Positions 1 to 13,000 of a stretch of DNA of 64,000 bases are shown here, piece after piece. Each line of letters starts with the position of its first letter. The stretch's first letter is position 1. Under the pieces are notes generated by a model. It saw nothing but the letters and a program-made list of their open reading frames with translations. It did no database searches and was not told the DNA's origin. A program made the translations under genes and the position numbers. This stretch comes from Pycnopodia helianthoides (lineage: Eukaryota; Echinodermata; Asteroidea; Forcipulatida; Asteriidae). The stretch is taken from positions 5,150,510 to 5,214,509 of the forward strand of contig CM063244.1 of the NCBI GenBank assembly GCA_032158295.1, given 5' to 3'.

Positions 1-961
1 GAGTAGTTTCTTGGTTTAAACGTGTATTCTTACCACAGGTTCCTTCAAAGTGAACACCAATTTTCAAACTCTGGAAAATAAATGTTTAAAAGGGGAAATC
101 TGCTGTGGTTTTAGAAGATGTAGAACCACTGGAAAATAAATCAAACTTTATATAAAGTGAAGCTTTAAGACAGGATGTACTGCATGAAGTATTCTTTCAC
201 TTTAAAGTTTATTTGTCACGTGGTAGCGAGAGCAGTAGTGTATCTCTGGTGGATAAATTGTAAAAGGCTCTGATGTTTTTTTTTCTCTTTCCTCTCCTCT
301 TAAAAGCATCGGCCTTTTAGTGTTTATCCTCGGCTAATAATAGGGAACATTTCGTTTACTGTCACACTCTCTTTGATTGTGGATGTCTAGAGGTGTAACT
401 AGGGCATAAAATCCTGTGCCGTCATGAAGCATTTTTCCAGGTAAAACGAACTACTGGATGTTTGAGGTTATTATTGTCAGTTGGTAATGAGTAAGGTGTT
501 GATAGACACGAATCAAAGCTGTTGGGTTTAGTCGTTGAACTTATGTTCTCTTTTTTTTTTCTTCTTTCTAACTCTAGGAGTTGACACCGATAATTACGCA
601 AATACCCTTGGAAATGAATAATTACTCTCTGATACTCATTTCCTTCTTGTAAACATGCACCCGGGCCATGTCATCAAATTACAACATCAAAAGGTCACTG
701 TGTGACTGATCGAAAGGCCGTCCTGTTTTTTTTTATGTGGAGGACGACAGTGGATCAAAGCTTTAAGGGAACGCATAAAACAACAAAATACAGCGTCAAT
801 TAGTTGTTTAGATCGTATAAAACAGCTGTGTCTTCCTGGTATTTGTGTCCGCCAGGAGATGACTTACGACATTACCATTTAAGTTGACATTTTCTTGTTA
901 TTATCCTGTTTGTTACTTTAAAAATAAAACGTGTTTTTTTCAATTTCTTTCTACTTTTCAG
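1..961. other. Intron left of the first visible exon
   Basis: AT-rich with T-runs. I see no exon, repeat family or RNA gene in it. Confidence 0.5.
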
Positions 962-1032
962 GATGCGGAAGAAGGACCGTCTTGAGTTTGAAAAACAGGA
1001 AAACGGAGTGCCTCCAGCATTCGCTAAACCAG
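962..1032 (+). CDS. PTPRG: PTPRG-like exon 1 (juxtamembrane)
   Basis: The acceptor is a pyrimidine tract ending ttttcag and the donor is gtaaca. It encodes [15 protein letters not shown] and following residues, a basic, charged stretch as expected just inside the membrane. It ends in phase 1 and joins exon 2 to give an Asp codon. The Met is internal, not a start. Confidence 0.7.
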
Positions 1033-4000
1033 GTAACAGTGAGGATGTGTGTCTGACCTTAATTTCATAAAGTTGCGCGGTTGAAAAAAAGTATTCAAAT
1101 ACCGTAATTTTTGGACCATAAGCCGCTGCTTATGGAATGATTTTCAGGCCTTCATTATGCTCAGCGGCTTATATTCTGGGCGGCTAATACACTGACATGT
1201 AGAGTAAGCTTTAGTTATTCTGACAAAGCTCTCCAACTTCAATATATTTACCAAAACTATTTTAGTATTGATTTTTCCAAAATTGACAAAATTTCTACGG
1301 CAAAACCTCTTTTTCTTACATTAAAAAAAAGATGTTGCCCAGGAAGGTTAAGATAGTTATCAAAAAGTTTACATTGTTGGTTTTTGACGGTAGAAATTGA
1401 GGTCCTTTTCGAGTTGAAACTCGGAAGATTGCTAAAATGATGGTAGAGTTACTGATAAGGGGATCAGGTTGGCTCAGTTGTATCTTTCCCTGCCTTTCAC
1501 CTCTGTGGTCCCCGGTTCGAATCCCATCTCAGATTGGGTCAATGTTGTGATTCAGTACAGAATTTTCCAAGCCAAGTTGTGTTGGCAGTAGGGGTTGAAG
1601 AAACATTTATGTATGTATCAAATTATTAATTTATTTAATGTTTGATTTTTTTTGTTTTAGATGAATTAGAAGAGCCGGCTATTCCACTGAGTAAATTTGA
1701 GGCACACGTGATCGCTAACCACGCTGACAGCGATGGGGCTTTGCTACAGAGTATGAGGTAAATAGACTGGTGTTATTCTGCTCTCCTAGGGTGCAACCCA
1801 CTAAACAATATCCAACAGATTCCAAAATACTTAAATTTTACTTAGAAGTCTCACAGCTTTTTACAGTATAGAGAAAACTTTTATCCTCTGCTCAATTTTA
1901 ACAGGGAATGTCCCAAGGCTTGTCAAGTTGATCTCCCTCGAAATAAAAACACCCACACTTGTGTAAATGTCCAAGCCTCAATCTTGAAAAAGTGGCCCTA
2001 CAGCTCTCAGCAAGTAGGACCATTTATTCAGGGCCTAGATCATCCAAAATACTTCCAAGTTGAAGTAAACAACCCTAGGTCACAATTGTGTAAATTTTGT
2101 ACACTGTACTCCTTTTACTTGGCTCTCCAAGTCTGTCTAGTATAGAGTATTTTGAGGGCCTACAAAATATTCATGAGGTCGTTGCGCTGTTTTCTCCTGT
2201 TTGGTAGGGGTGCACACTGTCATTAAAAACCAAGAGTAATGTAGACAGGAGCCGTTTACCAGCCAAAATGTATTGTAACCGGTTTCCTTCTGAAGTGCTG
2301 CGTAGATAAGATCGGGAAGCAATAATTTAGGCCTTGGTTAGCAGTTTTCACCTGATAAAAGACAACAGAGGAAAAGTCCGGATTAGCTGGTTCCCAATTT
2401 TTGAGTGTAGCGAGACCATGCTTCTTTCATGTGGATTTCTTTTTAACAAAGGTTTATACTGTACAAAACAATATTCACTTATTATGAAGTGTACTCAATC
2501 AATCCTATAATCAATATTTTTGTTGTTCCATTATAATTGTTAATGTTGGATTCTGAATGTTATAGCAACATTTTAGTTCGATGAGTATAACCTTTGACCT
2601 TTTTGAATTTGCTGGCAGTCCAGCACATGGTCATCACGTTGTAGGACAGGAAGATTATTAACGGATATAGAAGCAGACAGTCTGTTAGAAAGGTCAGGAG
2701 AGAGGGAGGGAGAAGGGGGAGGAAGGGGGGGAGAGTGGGTTCATCCACAAGCCCCTGAGCCTAATGTATCTGTGGTTGTCTAAGAGTCTATTCCTGAATC
2801 AAGGCCCAATTTCATAGACCTACTTGAGCAAAAAAAAAAGCAGCTAAGCACAGCAAAAATAAGGTCACCAGCCAAAATACCATGTCAAATGTACCGTCTG
2901 TGAATGGTATCCTGTTTAGTTTTGCTAAGCATACAATATTTAAAGGAGCAGACTGGTTTACTATTGCGTAATTTTTTCAAAATGTAATGAAATTTTAAAA
3001 AAAAATTGTATACTTTTGTGTATGAATAGAGGTGCTTCAAAATGTTTTTATTAATTCATGTTTGGTTTTTTTCGGGCGGGTGGGAGAATGTTGTCATGAT
3101 TAAGATTTAAATTGTTAACTGGTTTTGGGGTTGTTATTTTTTTTCTTTGGGGGGAGGGGAATTAGGGTGGTGTTAAATGCCTGTTACATTTTGAGTTGGT
3201 TATTAAGTATCTTGAATTTCTAATATGACATAAAACCCTCTCCTACTTCTTGCAGGACATTCAACACGTCAGCACAGCCTACCCGGCTCTGTCAAGCACA
3301 GACCTATCTCTGAAGCATAAAAACAGATACACCAACATTGTAGCATGTGAGTTTCTTTTGTACCTTCCCCTTTAATTTGTGTCTGTCTGTAAGTGCATAA
3401 TTCGGCAGTAAGTAGAGCCATAAAGTCGGACCCTTGTCTCCTCTATTTACTTTTAAGATAGTGCCATGGAAAACTGAAAAGTTTCCCCTCCTTTTTTTTT
3501 TGCAATTACAAAGTTGCATGTCTGACCAATCTGTGATAAACACTGAATAATTACAACAAACTCTACTTATAAAGTACACTGTGTGAGGTGGGATCTAAAT
3601 TATTATAGACCTTTCTATTGCAACGTCACAGCCCAAGTTTTTGCCAACCAATGTTCGAAATTGGAAAACCATGAGAAGCCATAAATGCAAAGCAAAAAAA
3701 CAGACAGCCACAGTTTTTATCAATGTCACACAAGTATTCAGAAATAGTGTTGACTTGAAACAAAGCCACCAATAATGGGATGTATTTTTTTGTTAAATGA
3801 AAGTTTGCAGAAATGTTGAATTTGGTCACAACATCTGGGCCCAATTTCATGGCTCTGCTCGTAAGCAAAGAATCGGCGCTTGCGGAAGCAGGGAATTCCG
3901 GCTTACGTCAAGCGTATTTCACGGGTTAGCGGGGAATTTCGGCTTGTGCGCGTGCGTACTCCACGTTACTAGGCATTCTACACTTACACAGCTAGCGCAG

Positions 4001-7000
4001 AAATTCGGCGCTTGAACAGTAAGCGGAGAATGGTCACCGCAAGCGCAGAATTCGGCGGTAAGCAGAGCCATGAAATTGGGCCCTGTTAACACGATTAAAT
4101 GTTTTGCTAGCGCGGTTTGTTTATCAACAATAGAAAGGTCTATACCGTTTCTTTCCTGGATGGTGTATCATGCCTAGATGTAAAGCAAAACTAAATCAGA
4201 TTGTAAGTTAGTATGCCATTTCTTTTTTTTGTGGTTACAGGTGGCTGAAATATATGCCAATGAAACAACGGTCACTGTCATGTGCTAAACAGCCATGTGA
4301 CTTTGACTCCTATCACTGGGTGTTTTTGTGGTCAGTTTGTATCTTCGTTTAGAAGTTTCGTGACAACCTGTGGCTATTTGGTCTTGATTTAGCACAAATT
4401 TGATATATACGGCAGTGGTATTCCTAAATAGAATTGTGGAAGATAAATTTCAATCAGGAAATTGCTCTATTAAATAATCAGAATGTTTTTCTTTGATCAG
4501 TCATAACACTTGGCCCTTGTTTACTGAACTATGTGTATCTTGGGAAGCTAGTAGATTCAAGTGTAGATTAGATTGGTTCGTTTCTGAATGGGGAAGTAAC
4601 TACGCTTAAAGTGTTAATTTAGGCTTGGATAGTGTCGTCCAGGATCATAATCACAAGGTTGATTTTCAAATTGATTAATAAGTGAAGAGGGTGTGACCAG
4701 TGTAGGAAAAGGAACGTTTATCAGACAAGACAATAGACCCCATTACATGTGACGTCAAAGGACCCAACAGCGCCCTCACTGAGGTCAATGAAGACCTGTC
4801 ATCGGCTGAGAGTTTTGCGCAGCGTGTACACACGTGCAAGGTTTCCATTGTTTGACCTCAGCGATTGCGGCCAATTCAAGGTGTCTATTGGAAAGTTACT
4901 AATGTACTACTTGTTAAAGTGCTTCAGTACCCAATGCTAATTACAGCCAGCCTCTCGTCACCAGGCACAATGGCGGTCTCGTGGTAAAGATATCCGCTCT
5001 AGAATGTGGGGTCTTGGAATCGAATCCCATCTGAGTAGGTCGCCTGTGTTTTATATATTTCGTTCACAGGACAGGGAAAGCACTGATCAGTGCAGAGTAA
5101 AAACCAAAATAGCATTCTTTATCCTTGATGCAATTATTATGTTATCTATTTATACATTCTCTTAATTCTTATGACAGGCAAGTCCAAAACTTAATGGTTT
5201 CTTGTGTAAAAAAGAAAACATGAGCTAGCTCATTTCTATTTTTAATGCGCTTGTGATCTTTGAAGTCAAACTGTGTAAACTTGTTACAGTTTACTGTGGA
5301 ATTGCTTCACGCTTTTACCAACGAGATTCGTTTCAACTCGTCAGCCATTCTGATTGAATTCCTTGACTGTCTGATTGAAATTATGTATCAATATTATTTT
5401 ATATTTTGATATTTTTGCAGATGACCATACGAGAGTGAAGTTGAGTATCTTGCCTAATCAGCCATTGTCAGATTACATTAATGCCAGTTACATCGATGTA
5501 AGTAGTCTATTTCCCCCTTTGCACAGTCAGCCATTTGCGTTCGAGCCTCGAATTGGGGACAGCAGTGAATAGAAGCAATATACAACTCTGTATTGTCACT
5601 GTAATGTAATGAAGCTTTCATCCATAGAGATACATAACTACAATACAAATAAAGCATGAAGTCGAGGCTCTACACTCATATGGTAGATTCGTGCAAGTAG
5701 TGAATAAACCCTTGTTCCTGGCATTTTTCATCTTGAAACGGGCATGATATTTTTTTGACTTTAGTCTGATTTCCAATTTTGTTTTGCCCTTGGATAAATT
5801 TAAAAAGTTGTGATTAAATAGCCTGAAAAGGGTATTAAAGTCAACACCATGTGTAGGTTAGCCCTTTACTCTGATACAATGTTCGTGCTTTTTTCCAAGG
5901 ACTACATATAATGACTGTTGAAACTTCCTGGGCCTGAGGGCTTGATTGCACAAAGAGCTAAGATTAATCTTTAGATTGTATCGACCGAAATTGCTGAGTA
6001 AATTGTGGTGTCACATTGGAAATCACTATTGCAAAGTGACCTTAAGTTGAATCTCTGCAGCTGTTGATAGTATTTCAAAAACATTTTAAGAAAGGATCCC
6101 TTCGAAGTAATATGGTTAGGAAATTTTTTCACCCCAAAGCATTTTAATCTGAGAAAGAATTTATGCATGAACTGTTTCTCAGATTTCTGAGGGTTGGTGT
6201 CCGCTCGCAAATGCTGCGGCCAGAGTTGTGGTCGGTACCCGCTGTGACCTCGCTAAATGTGTATGGATTCAACGCTCCTGTGAAAATACCGTGACAGTTT
6301 TTTGCTGTTTTCTCAGCAAGTAGACACTGTATTCAGCTGAAACTTTCACTGGCCACCTTTATTGTATCATTCTTGATAATGTTGCGTATAGATACACATC
6401 CGTTGACAAAACCCAATCTGTGACCATACCTTTAAGGCAGCCTTAGCTATGGATCAATAAGAATCCTGAATCTAACGCATTCCATCAACATTTACAGCAA
6501 CGCTTTGGACTCTGATATAATTCATATGCCTGGACTCGTGGACGGCAAACCCAGCAATGGATTAGGGAGGATTGGGGGGTGCGTTAGGGTGAAATCTGAT
6601 CCATGTTGAATGATAAGTCAACAGCAGTGACAATGTGTCTGTTTCAGTTGGGGGGGGGGGGGATTTCCTCTACCTCATTCCCATGTGAGCATTGTGATTT
6701 CCTGTACATATCGAGTGACAGTCGCTTGCAATGAAGCACCACCCAGATTAGTGCACTGGATGTTAGGAGGAATGAGATCACAATGTCTGGCTGTGAGGGA
6801 TACAGACATGCGGCGCTCAACAATTGTACTAAGTTGACGGGAAACATCTTTCTGTGATAAGGCTTCGAAGGGACCCTGAAGTAACAATTTCTTCGGAATA
6901 TATTTTGAGCTTCTTCCTGATCCCCTTTTGTGTAGGAAAACTAATCGACATCCATATTTGGTGAATTTCATTGAAAAGTTAATTTCTTTAAACATTTAAA

Positions 7001-10000
7001 ATATGCTCCTCTCTTATCTTGATGACTGAGGGCGCTGTCCAAGTGATGTCATTTCAGGGAGACAGTTGTTTCATTTCTGAAAAGAAATGGTGAACCCCAA
7101 AGTTTGCTTGTTCAAAAGAATTTGTGAGAAAATTTTGTATTTTGGCTTATACTGTCATGAACTGACACACTAGCAAATCACTAGAGAAAAGGAAGTTTAC
7201 GACAGCGAAAAATCCTAAATTCTGTCCACTTTTTGTGCATAAACTAATTGCAACATTGACACTTTTGCCTGACATGACATCACACTTTTGCTCATGAATA
7301 TGGAATTTTGCAGTGCGTAAAATACAAAAAGACACAAAAAATACCCTTAAAAATGGCAAAATATAAATTGAAAATAAGCTGTGGGACACAAAGGTGCATC
7401 TCCAAGGATTGCGTATAAAAAAACTACATTTTTTATGGATCCATGTTTTATGGCTGACACCATCTTTATGGATAATAATGCATACTGATTCACATGATAC
7501 CAAAAAAAGGATCCGACTTATTATATTTACTTTAAACATTTTATGAAATAATCACCTGGCTAATCATGGGTGGATTCAAGGTTCTTGTAAAAATACTGTG
7601 ACAGTTTTTTGCTTTTTTCTCATAAAGTAGACACTGTATTCATCTGAAACTTTCACAGGTGACTTTCATTGTATTTTTCTTGCTAACTTTGCTATATATC
7701 AGCATTACGTTGACAAACACCGATCTATGACCCTACCTTTAACAATCAGAGGCACCTTGTTCTGAATCTCTAGGGGTATGGCAGACAGAAAGCCTACATC
7801 GCAGCCCAGGGGCCCCTCAAGACGACCTTTGAGGACTTCTGGAGGATGGTGTGGGAGCAGCACACCATCGTTATTGTCATGATTACAAAGCTTGAGGAAA
7901 GGGGAAGGGTAAGTGGACTCATATCCTATGACAATACAGTATCAACGGAAGTAGGGGTTGGCCAAAATTAGGTCGTGTTTTTACCCCTGTGCTCCCAAAA
8001 TCGTGACCCGCTACGATGACATCACAGGTGAGTATTCAGAGGGTGAAAGATGATGTCATTGCGCCAGCGCAAACAGTTTTAGAAATACAAGCATTTTTTT
8101 TAACTGCAACAGTTTCATGTCTTTTAATTTACCCGATATCATACAGCTATTTAAGCAGACAATAATGCTGAACAATAATCTGCTAAGCTAAAAAAATAAA
8201 TAACAAAAAAAAAAGCAGGAAACCAGTTGCAATCGGTACATACAACATGGTATTTTGGCTGGTAACTGTTCTGGTAAGCGCTAATGTTTTTGTGCTTTGC
8301 TATAGCCCAGAGCTTAACTGGAAAAGGTGGAGATTTGACGGGGCTTGGCCCACTCAAGTCAAAGAGGCAGCTTGCTCCAACAACTCAGGGTTGTTTCTTG
8401 AGTTCATTTTCCCCTCTGGTTATTAGTTCAATACTTTTATAAACTAAACCTTCAAACTGTGTGATTATGATGGCAGTGGGGTTTGACGGGGGCCATTTTG
8501 GCACTGTCGTGTGGTTTGTACAATATGTTGCAAAAGGTGCCACCAACAGACAAAGAGAATTTAGTTTTCTCTTTTTTAATTCACATACATCAAGAAGAAA
8601 AACAGCACAGTTTGAGGTTAATTGATTTTGATTTTTTACTGCTAAAACAAAGCAGTCAAAATGCCTTCAAAACAATTAGCTAGATCATTTTGAAATGTAA
8701 GAGTCTAAAGAATGTGATGTCCTTTGTTTACAGCGGAAGTGTGATCGCTACTGGCCAGCTAAGGGCATGCCAGAACGCTATGGAGAGTTTGAAGTGACAC
8801 TAGAAACCAAGGAAAATACGCCAGCCATGTTGTCAGGACATTCCTACTTAAACACAAACACAGAAAGGTAATTTAATAATTTTATATAAATATACATTTT
8901 ATTATTGCTGATGCCATCTTTGTCATGCTCCCAAGGGTAATGATAATGAACACTATTTCTTATATACTACAAATTGTAATTTGGGGTTGAACAAAGACAA
9001 ATTGACTAGAGCGGGATTTGAACCAACACCTACAGATTAGCGTGCCGGCGCTCTACCAATTGAGCTACCTAGCCCTATGTGGCGGTCTCCCTAGGTGATC
9101 CCCTGGCTGCCGCTTCCCAGGTTGTATCGTGAACTTGGGTGTGATCCCTGGCTACACGGCAGTTACAGGTTGTATGGCTTCTGACTGGCACCCCCGAACA
9201 AAGATATTGACAAAAAAGGGAGACCGCCAACATAGGGCTAGATTGCTCAGTTGGCAGAGCGCTGGCCACTTTAATCAGGAGTTCGTTGGTTTAAATCCTG
9301 CTCTTATAAATTTTTCTTTGTTCAACCCCAATAATCTAACAAATTTACCGAGTCAGTTTCCCCTGTGGCTCATTACTTGACACTAAAAATGTGTCTGACC
9401 ATTTTCTCCGTATTGGTCCTGATTTGATTTACAAAAACATCACTATGGTAACACAACATACACTTCTTCATGCTAGACACGGTCTCTAAAGGTGGACAAA
9501 ATCTTTGCTTTTGTGCATTTCAGTTGGTTACTGTGAACAAAAAAACACGGTCAGTGTTGTATCCTTCATTTTCAAAAAGTCGGTCATTGTCAAAGATCGG
9601 CTGAATCACGGCTGATTATATCATATGGCTTGATACTCGTTCATTAGAGAAATTAATTAGTTATTGTGAAGACTTGCAAGTGTTAAATACGATGCCACAT
9701 AAGTCTTTCTGACCTCCACTTAACCTTTAAATAATTCCAGAAGCTTTAAGTCTCAATACGTCACTTTCCCGACAATCCAGTTGATTCTCAGGAAAGCTCC
9801 GTATCGACGACGACGCTATTCTAGAAATCTCTACGCCCTTGAAGACTTGTTTGTTCTTGTGCTCCAGGCGACTTTGAGATTTCTAAACTCATAACTTAAT
9901 GGAGCCCTCTTGAATGAGCCATTTGCCAGTTAGATTTAGATAATGTCTGGTGTACTTGCTTAGTCACAAGTTACCGTTGAAGTTTTAATTCCTCAGACTT

Positions 10001-13000
10001 AGAGATAGTTGTTTTGCCATATGGTTCGGGGCAAGCTTTTGTATAGCTACCTCCAGGTAGGCAAACCATGGTACCATTGTGCCTAACCCAAGGCCAAAGC
10101 CATGGTTTCAAAAAAAGCCATTTTATCCTTAACTATTACCCCCTTAACTATTAAGTGTTGAAGTACTGAAAGTATGACAAGTTGTAATATAACCCAACTT
10201 GCTTCTGAGGGTCTTTGGCAGTGATGAATTTCTGTTAACTAGTAGGCGATTTTCACAAAAAAGCAACCATCTTTCCAGACCACTGGTCCCAGTTTCAAAA
10301 AGATGTTAAGCAGAAGTCATTGCTCCACAAGTATATTTTACTAAGCAAACATTTGCAGGGAACCAGTCACAAGCAGTGTACATTAAGTGGTGACTTTGGC
10401 TGGTAACCCATTTCTGCTAAGCATTTTCGGGCTCAGCACATATCTGTGCTTAATTAATTGCTTTGTAAAATTGAACCCCAATGCCTTGATTCCCCCCACC
10501 ACCCCCACCACAAGTTTATTTTTAGAAAGCAGCGTGTTCTAAAAAATTAAAATAAAAAAAACCCACCCCCCTAAAAAACAAAAAACAAAAACTGCTATCA
10601 CATCATCTTTCTTTTTTTACTTTACCGACTTTGTTTTTTACCAAACTGTCAAATCCTTGGTGTAATTAGCAGACTTCCCCCTGGGGAGCGTTCCAATGAC
10701 GCACATCATCACTGGTCTATGTCTGGCCTCAGGCAGTCGCCATCCAATGTGGCTTTGTCTTTAAATAACTCCAGACTATTATTTGACTGCACTTAAACGG
10801 AGACACTCACCATGTGTGGAGCAAGTCTCTGAGGGCGTTCTCACTACATCACTTATCACTTTCGGCGCCATGTTGTTTTTCTCCCATACGAAGGTCTTTT
10901 TACGATGGCGGCTGCAGCTGTTGCTAAGGTTGTTGCTATGGTTTAATAAAGGAAATAAAAGTCTGGTGCCAGGTTTTAAACTAGTTGTTTAAACACGTTC
11001 TGAGCTGGTTCTTGGCCATCACCATGACCAAGACCCAAAGTTGCATGGGGATAGTTTGCATGTGGCAAACAGAAAATTGTACCGTAACCGTAGATGTCCT
11101 GATATGATTGTGTTAATTGATATTGATTTGAAGAGTGCGTTAACCCCTGTCCTCTATAAACACAACCAACCAACCTGTAAAAGCTTCATAAAAGAGGTGT
11201 TTTTGTTTTTTAAGAAATGGCAGTTACCAGTTGAAGCTTTGTCAAGGATTTTGTGTATGTTAATATTTTTGATTTGGCAAATAAGAACATAAGAACTTAG
11301 CACTTGGAGGCAATTTTCGCGCTCAGGCAGCATTTCTGCCGGAAGTATTTGTCGAGAGTGAGTTGGTACCGTAGTAAAGTTTATCCAAATTAATCTGTAC
11401 GATTAAAAATCCTTTTGTTTATGAATGATCATTACCATCCATGTATCCTACCTTTAACTGTCTTCTGTATGACTAACTTTATTTCATTATTTCTCTTCAA
11501 ACTTTTAACTGACTACGTTACTTTCAGGATATCCAAACAGTAGGTCCACATTTATGCTCATATTGGATGTGACATATCTTCTATTTTACTGCGCTATTGC
11601 CTGTCGTGTTGTTTTTCTTGAGTTACCCAAGAGCTGCTTAAGTAATATATTAAGCGAGTAGTTTTAGTTTTGATGTTGTCTTTAGACTGCAGTATATTCT
11701 GGAGGGTGTGCATGGCTGTCCGTTTGCATGCTATCCGTTTGTTGGGGAAGGTCTTGTTCTAATCTGTCACCTTCTTCCTTGCCCCTCCAACCATGAACAA
11801 ACAACTGTTCAACTTTTCCTTGTTGTAATTTTCGTTTACAGAATCATTTTTTTTTCCAGGTAAATGTTTTTTTTAATGCTCAACTCATTTCTCCTAAACT
11901 GTTATAAAATCTTAGGAGTCGTATTTTTGTGTTATTTTTATATAAAAAAAACTCAATACAACTTAACAATCAGGTTGGATGTTTAGAAATCTTAGCTTGA
12001 ATTTACTTTATCTACTGGCTCTGAACTTTGTTCAAATAAATTCAACCTGAGTCTTGTACTCCTTTAGATTGATCCTTTATAGCATCCATCTTTGTGAAGT
12101 ACCCTGTTTATGCAGCCAGGTTAACAGGTGCTGATTATCAAAACACAAACTGTGACCAGACTATTTGATTCTCAAGCCTCACTTTGGATGCATGCATTCG
12201 TATAGAAGGAAAACAAGATAATTCACTGTGAAAAAGTTAAAATGTACTTCCACACTTTTAAGTAGTCTTGCTTTACGACACACTAGTTTTTTGTTTTAGT
12301 CGTGGTAGAGGGCAACATGGACTGGCTCGTAGGAACTGGACAAGTCTATGAATCTTGTTTATTTTGATCCAGATGTTTGTTTGATACAGATATCCCTTCT
12401 CCAGTAATTCAATATTGGCGACTACGCTAACAGCGCGAACGTCGCCAATCAAGACCACTTTATAAGCTTCTAAACCTATTTCACTTTCAATCTTCACAAT
12501 TCAGTAAGTCTTGTTGGAGCTATGATACTGAGGGGAAATACCATCTTTAACCTTCCATCATTTCCTTGTCTTTGTAAACCAAAAGCAAAGCAATTAGTCT
12601 TTCATATCAATTTGAAGAGCATGCATGCTGTTAACCTGCATGATCCCATTTACAAGCTCAGATTGTTATTTGACTTTTTAAATCAATGTTGTTTGTTATT
12701 TGCTTTTAGTTTTTGGTTAGTGAAGGTTGCAGTAGTTGTGGGTTACATAGATGAAGTGAGGCAAAAAGCGGCAACGATGGATTATGACTGTTGTTCTTCA
12801 GCCACTGACTGAATGCAAATAGATAAATTACATGCACTCTTTTGCACCAAGCCCTGATGTGATATTTCATTACACGGGCAAACCTACCGGATGCCATGAT
12901 CATTGTGATGGTCTGAACATCCAAGCATTGAGCTACATTTGTATAATGCCATTGGGCAGGGTGTATAAGACATGAATGACAAGGGCCTTTTTAAATCTCA

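Noticed and set aside
7147..7539. Minus-strand open frame of 130 codons in PTPRG-like intron 4
   Set aside because: Low-complexity hydrophobic translation without motif; chance in AT-rich intron.
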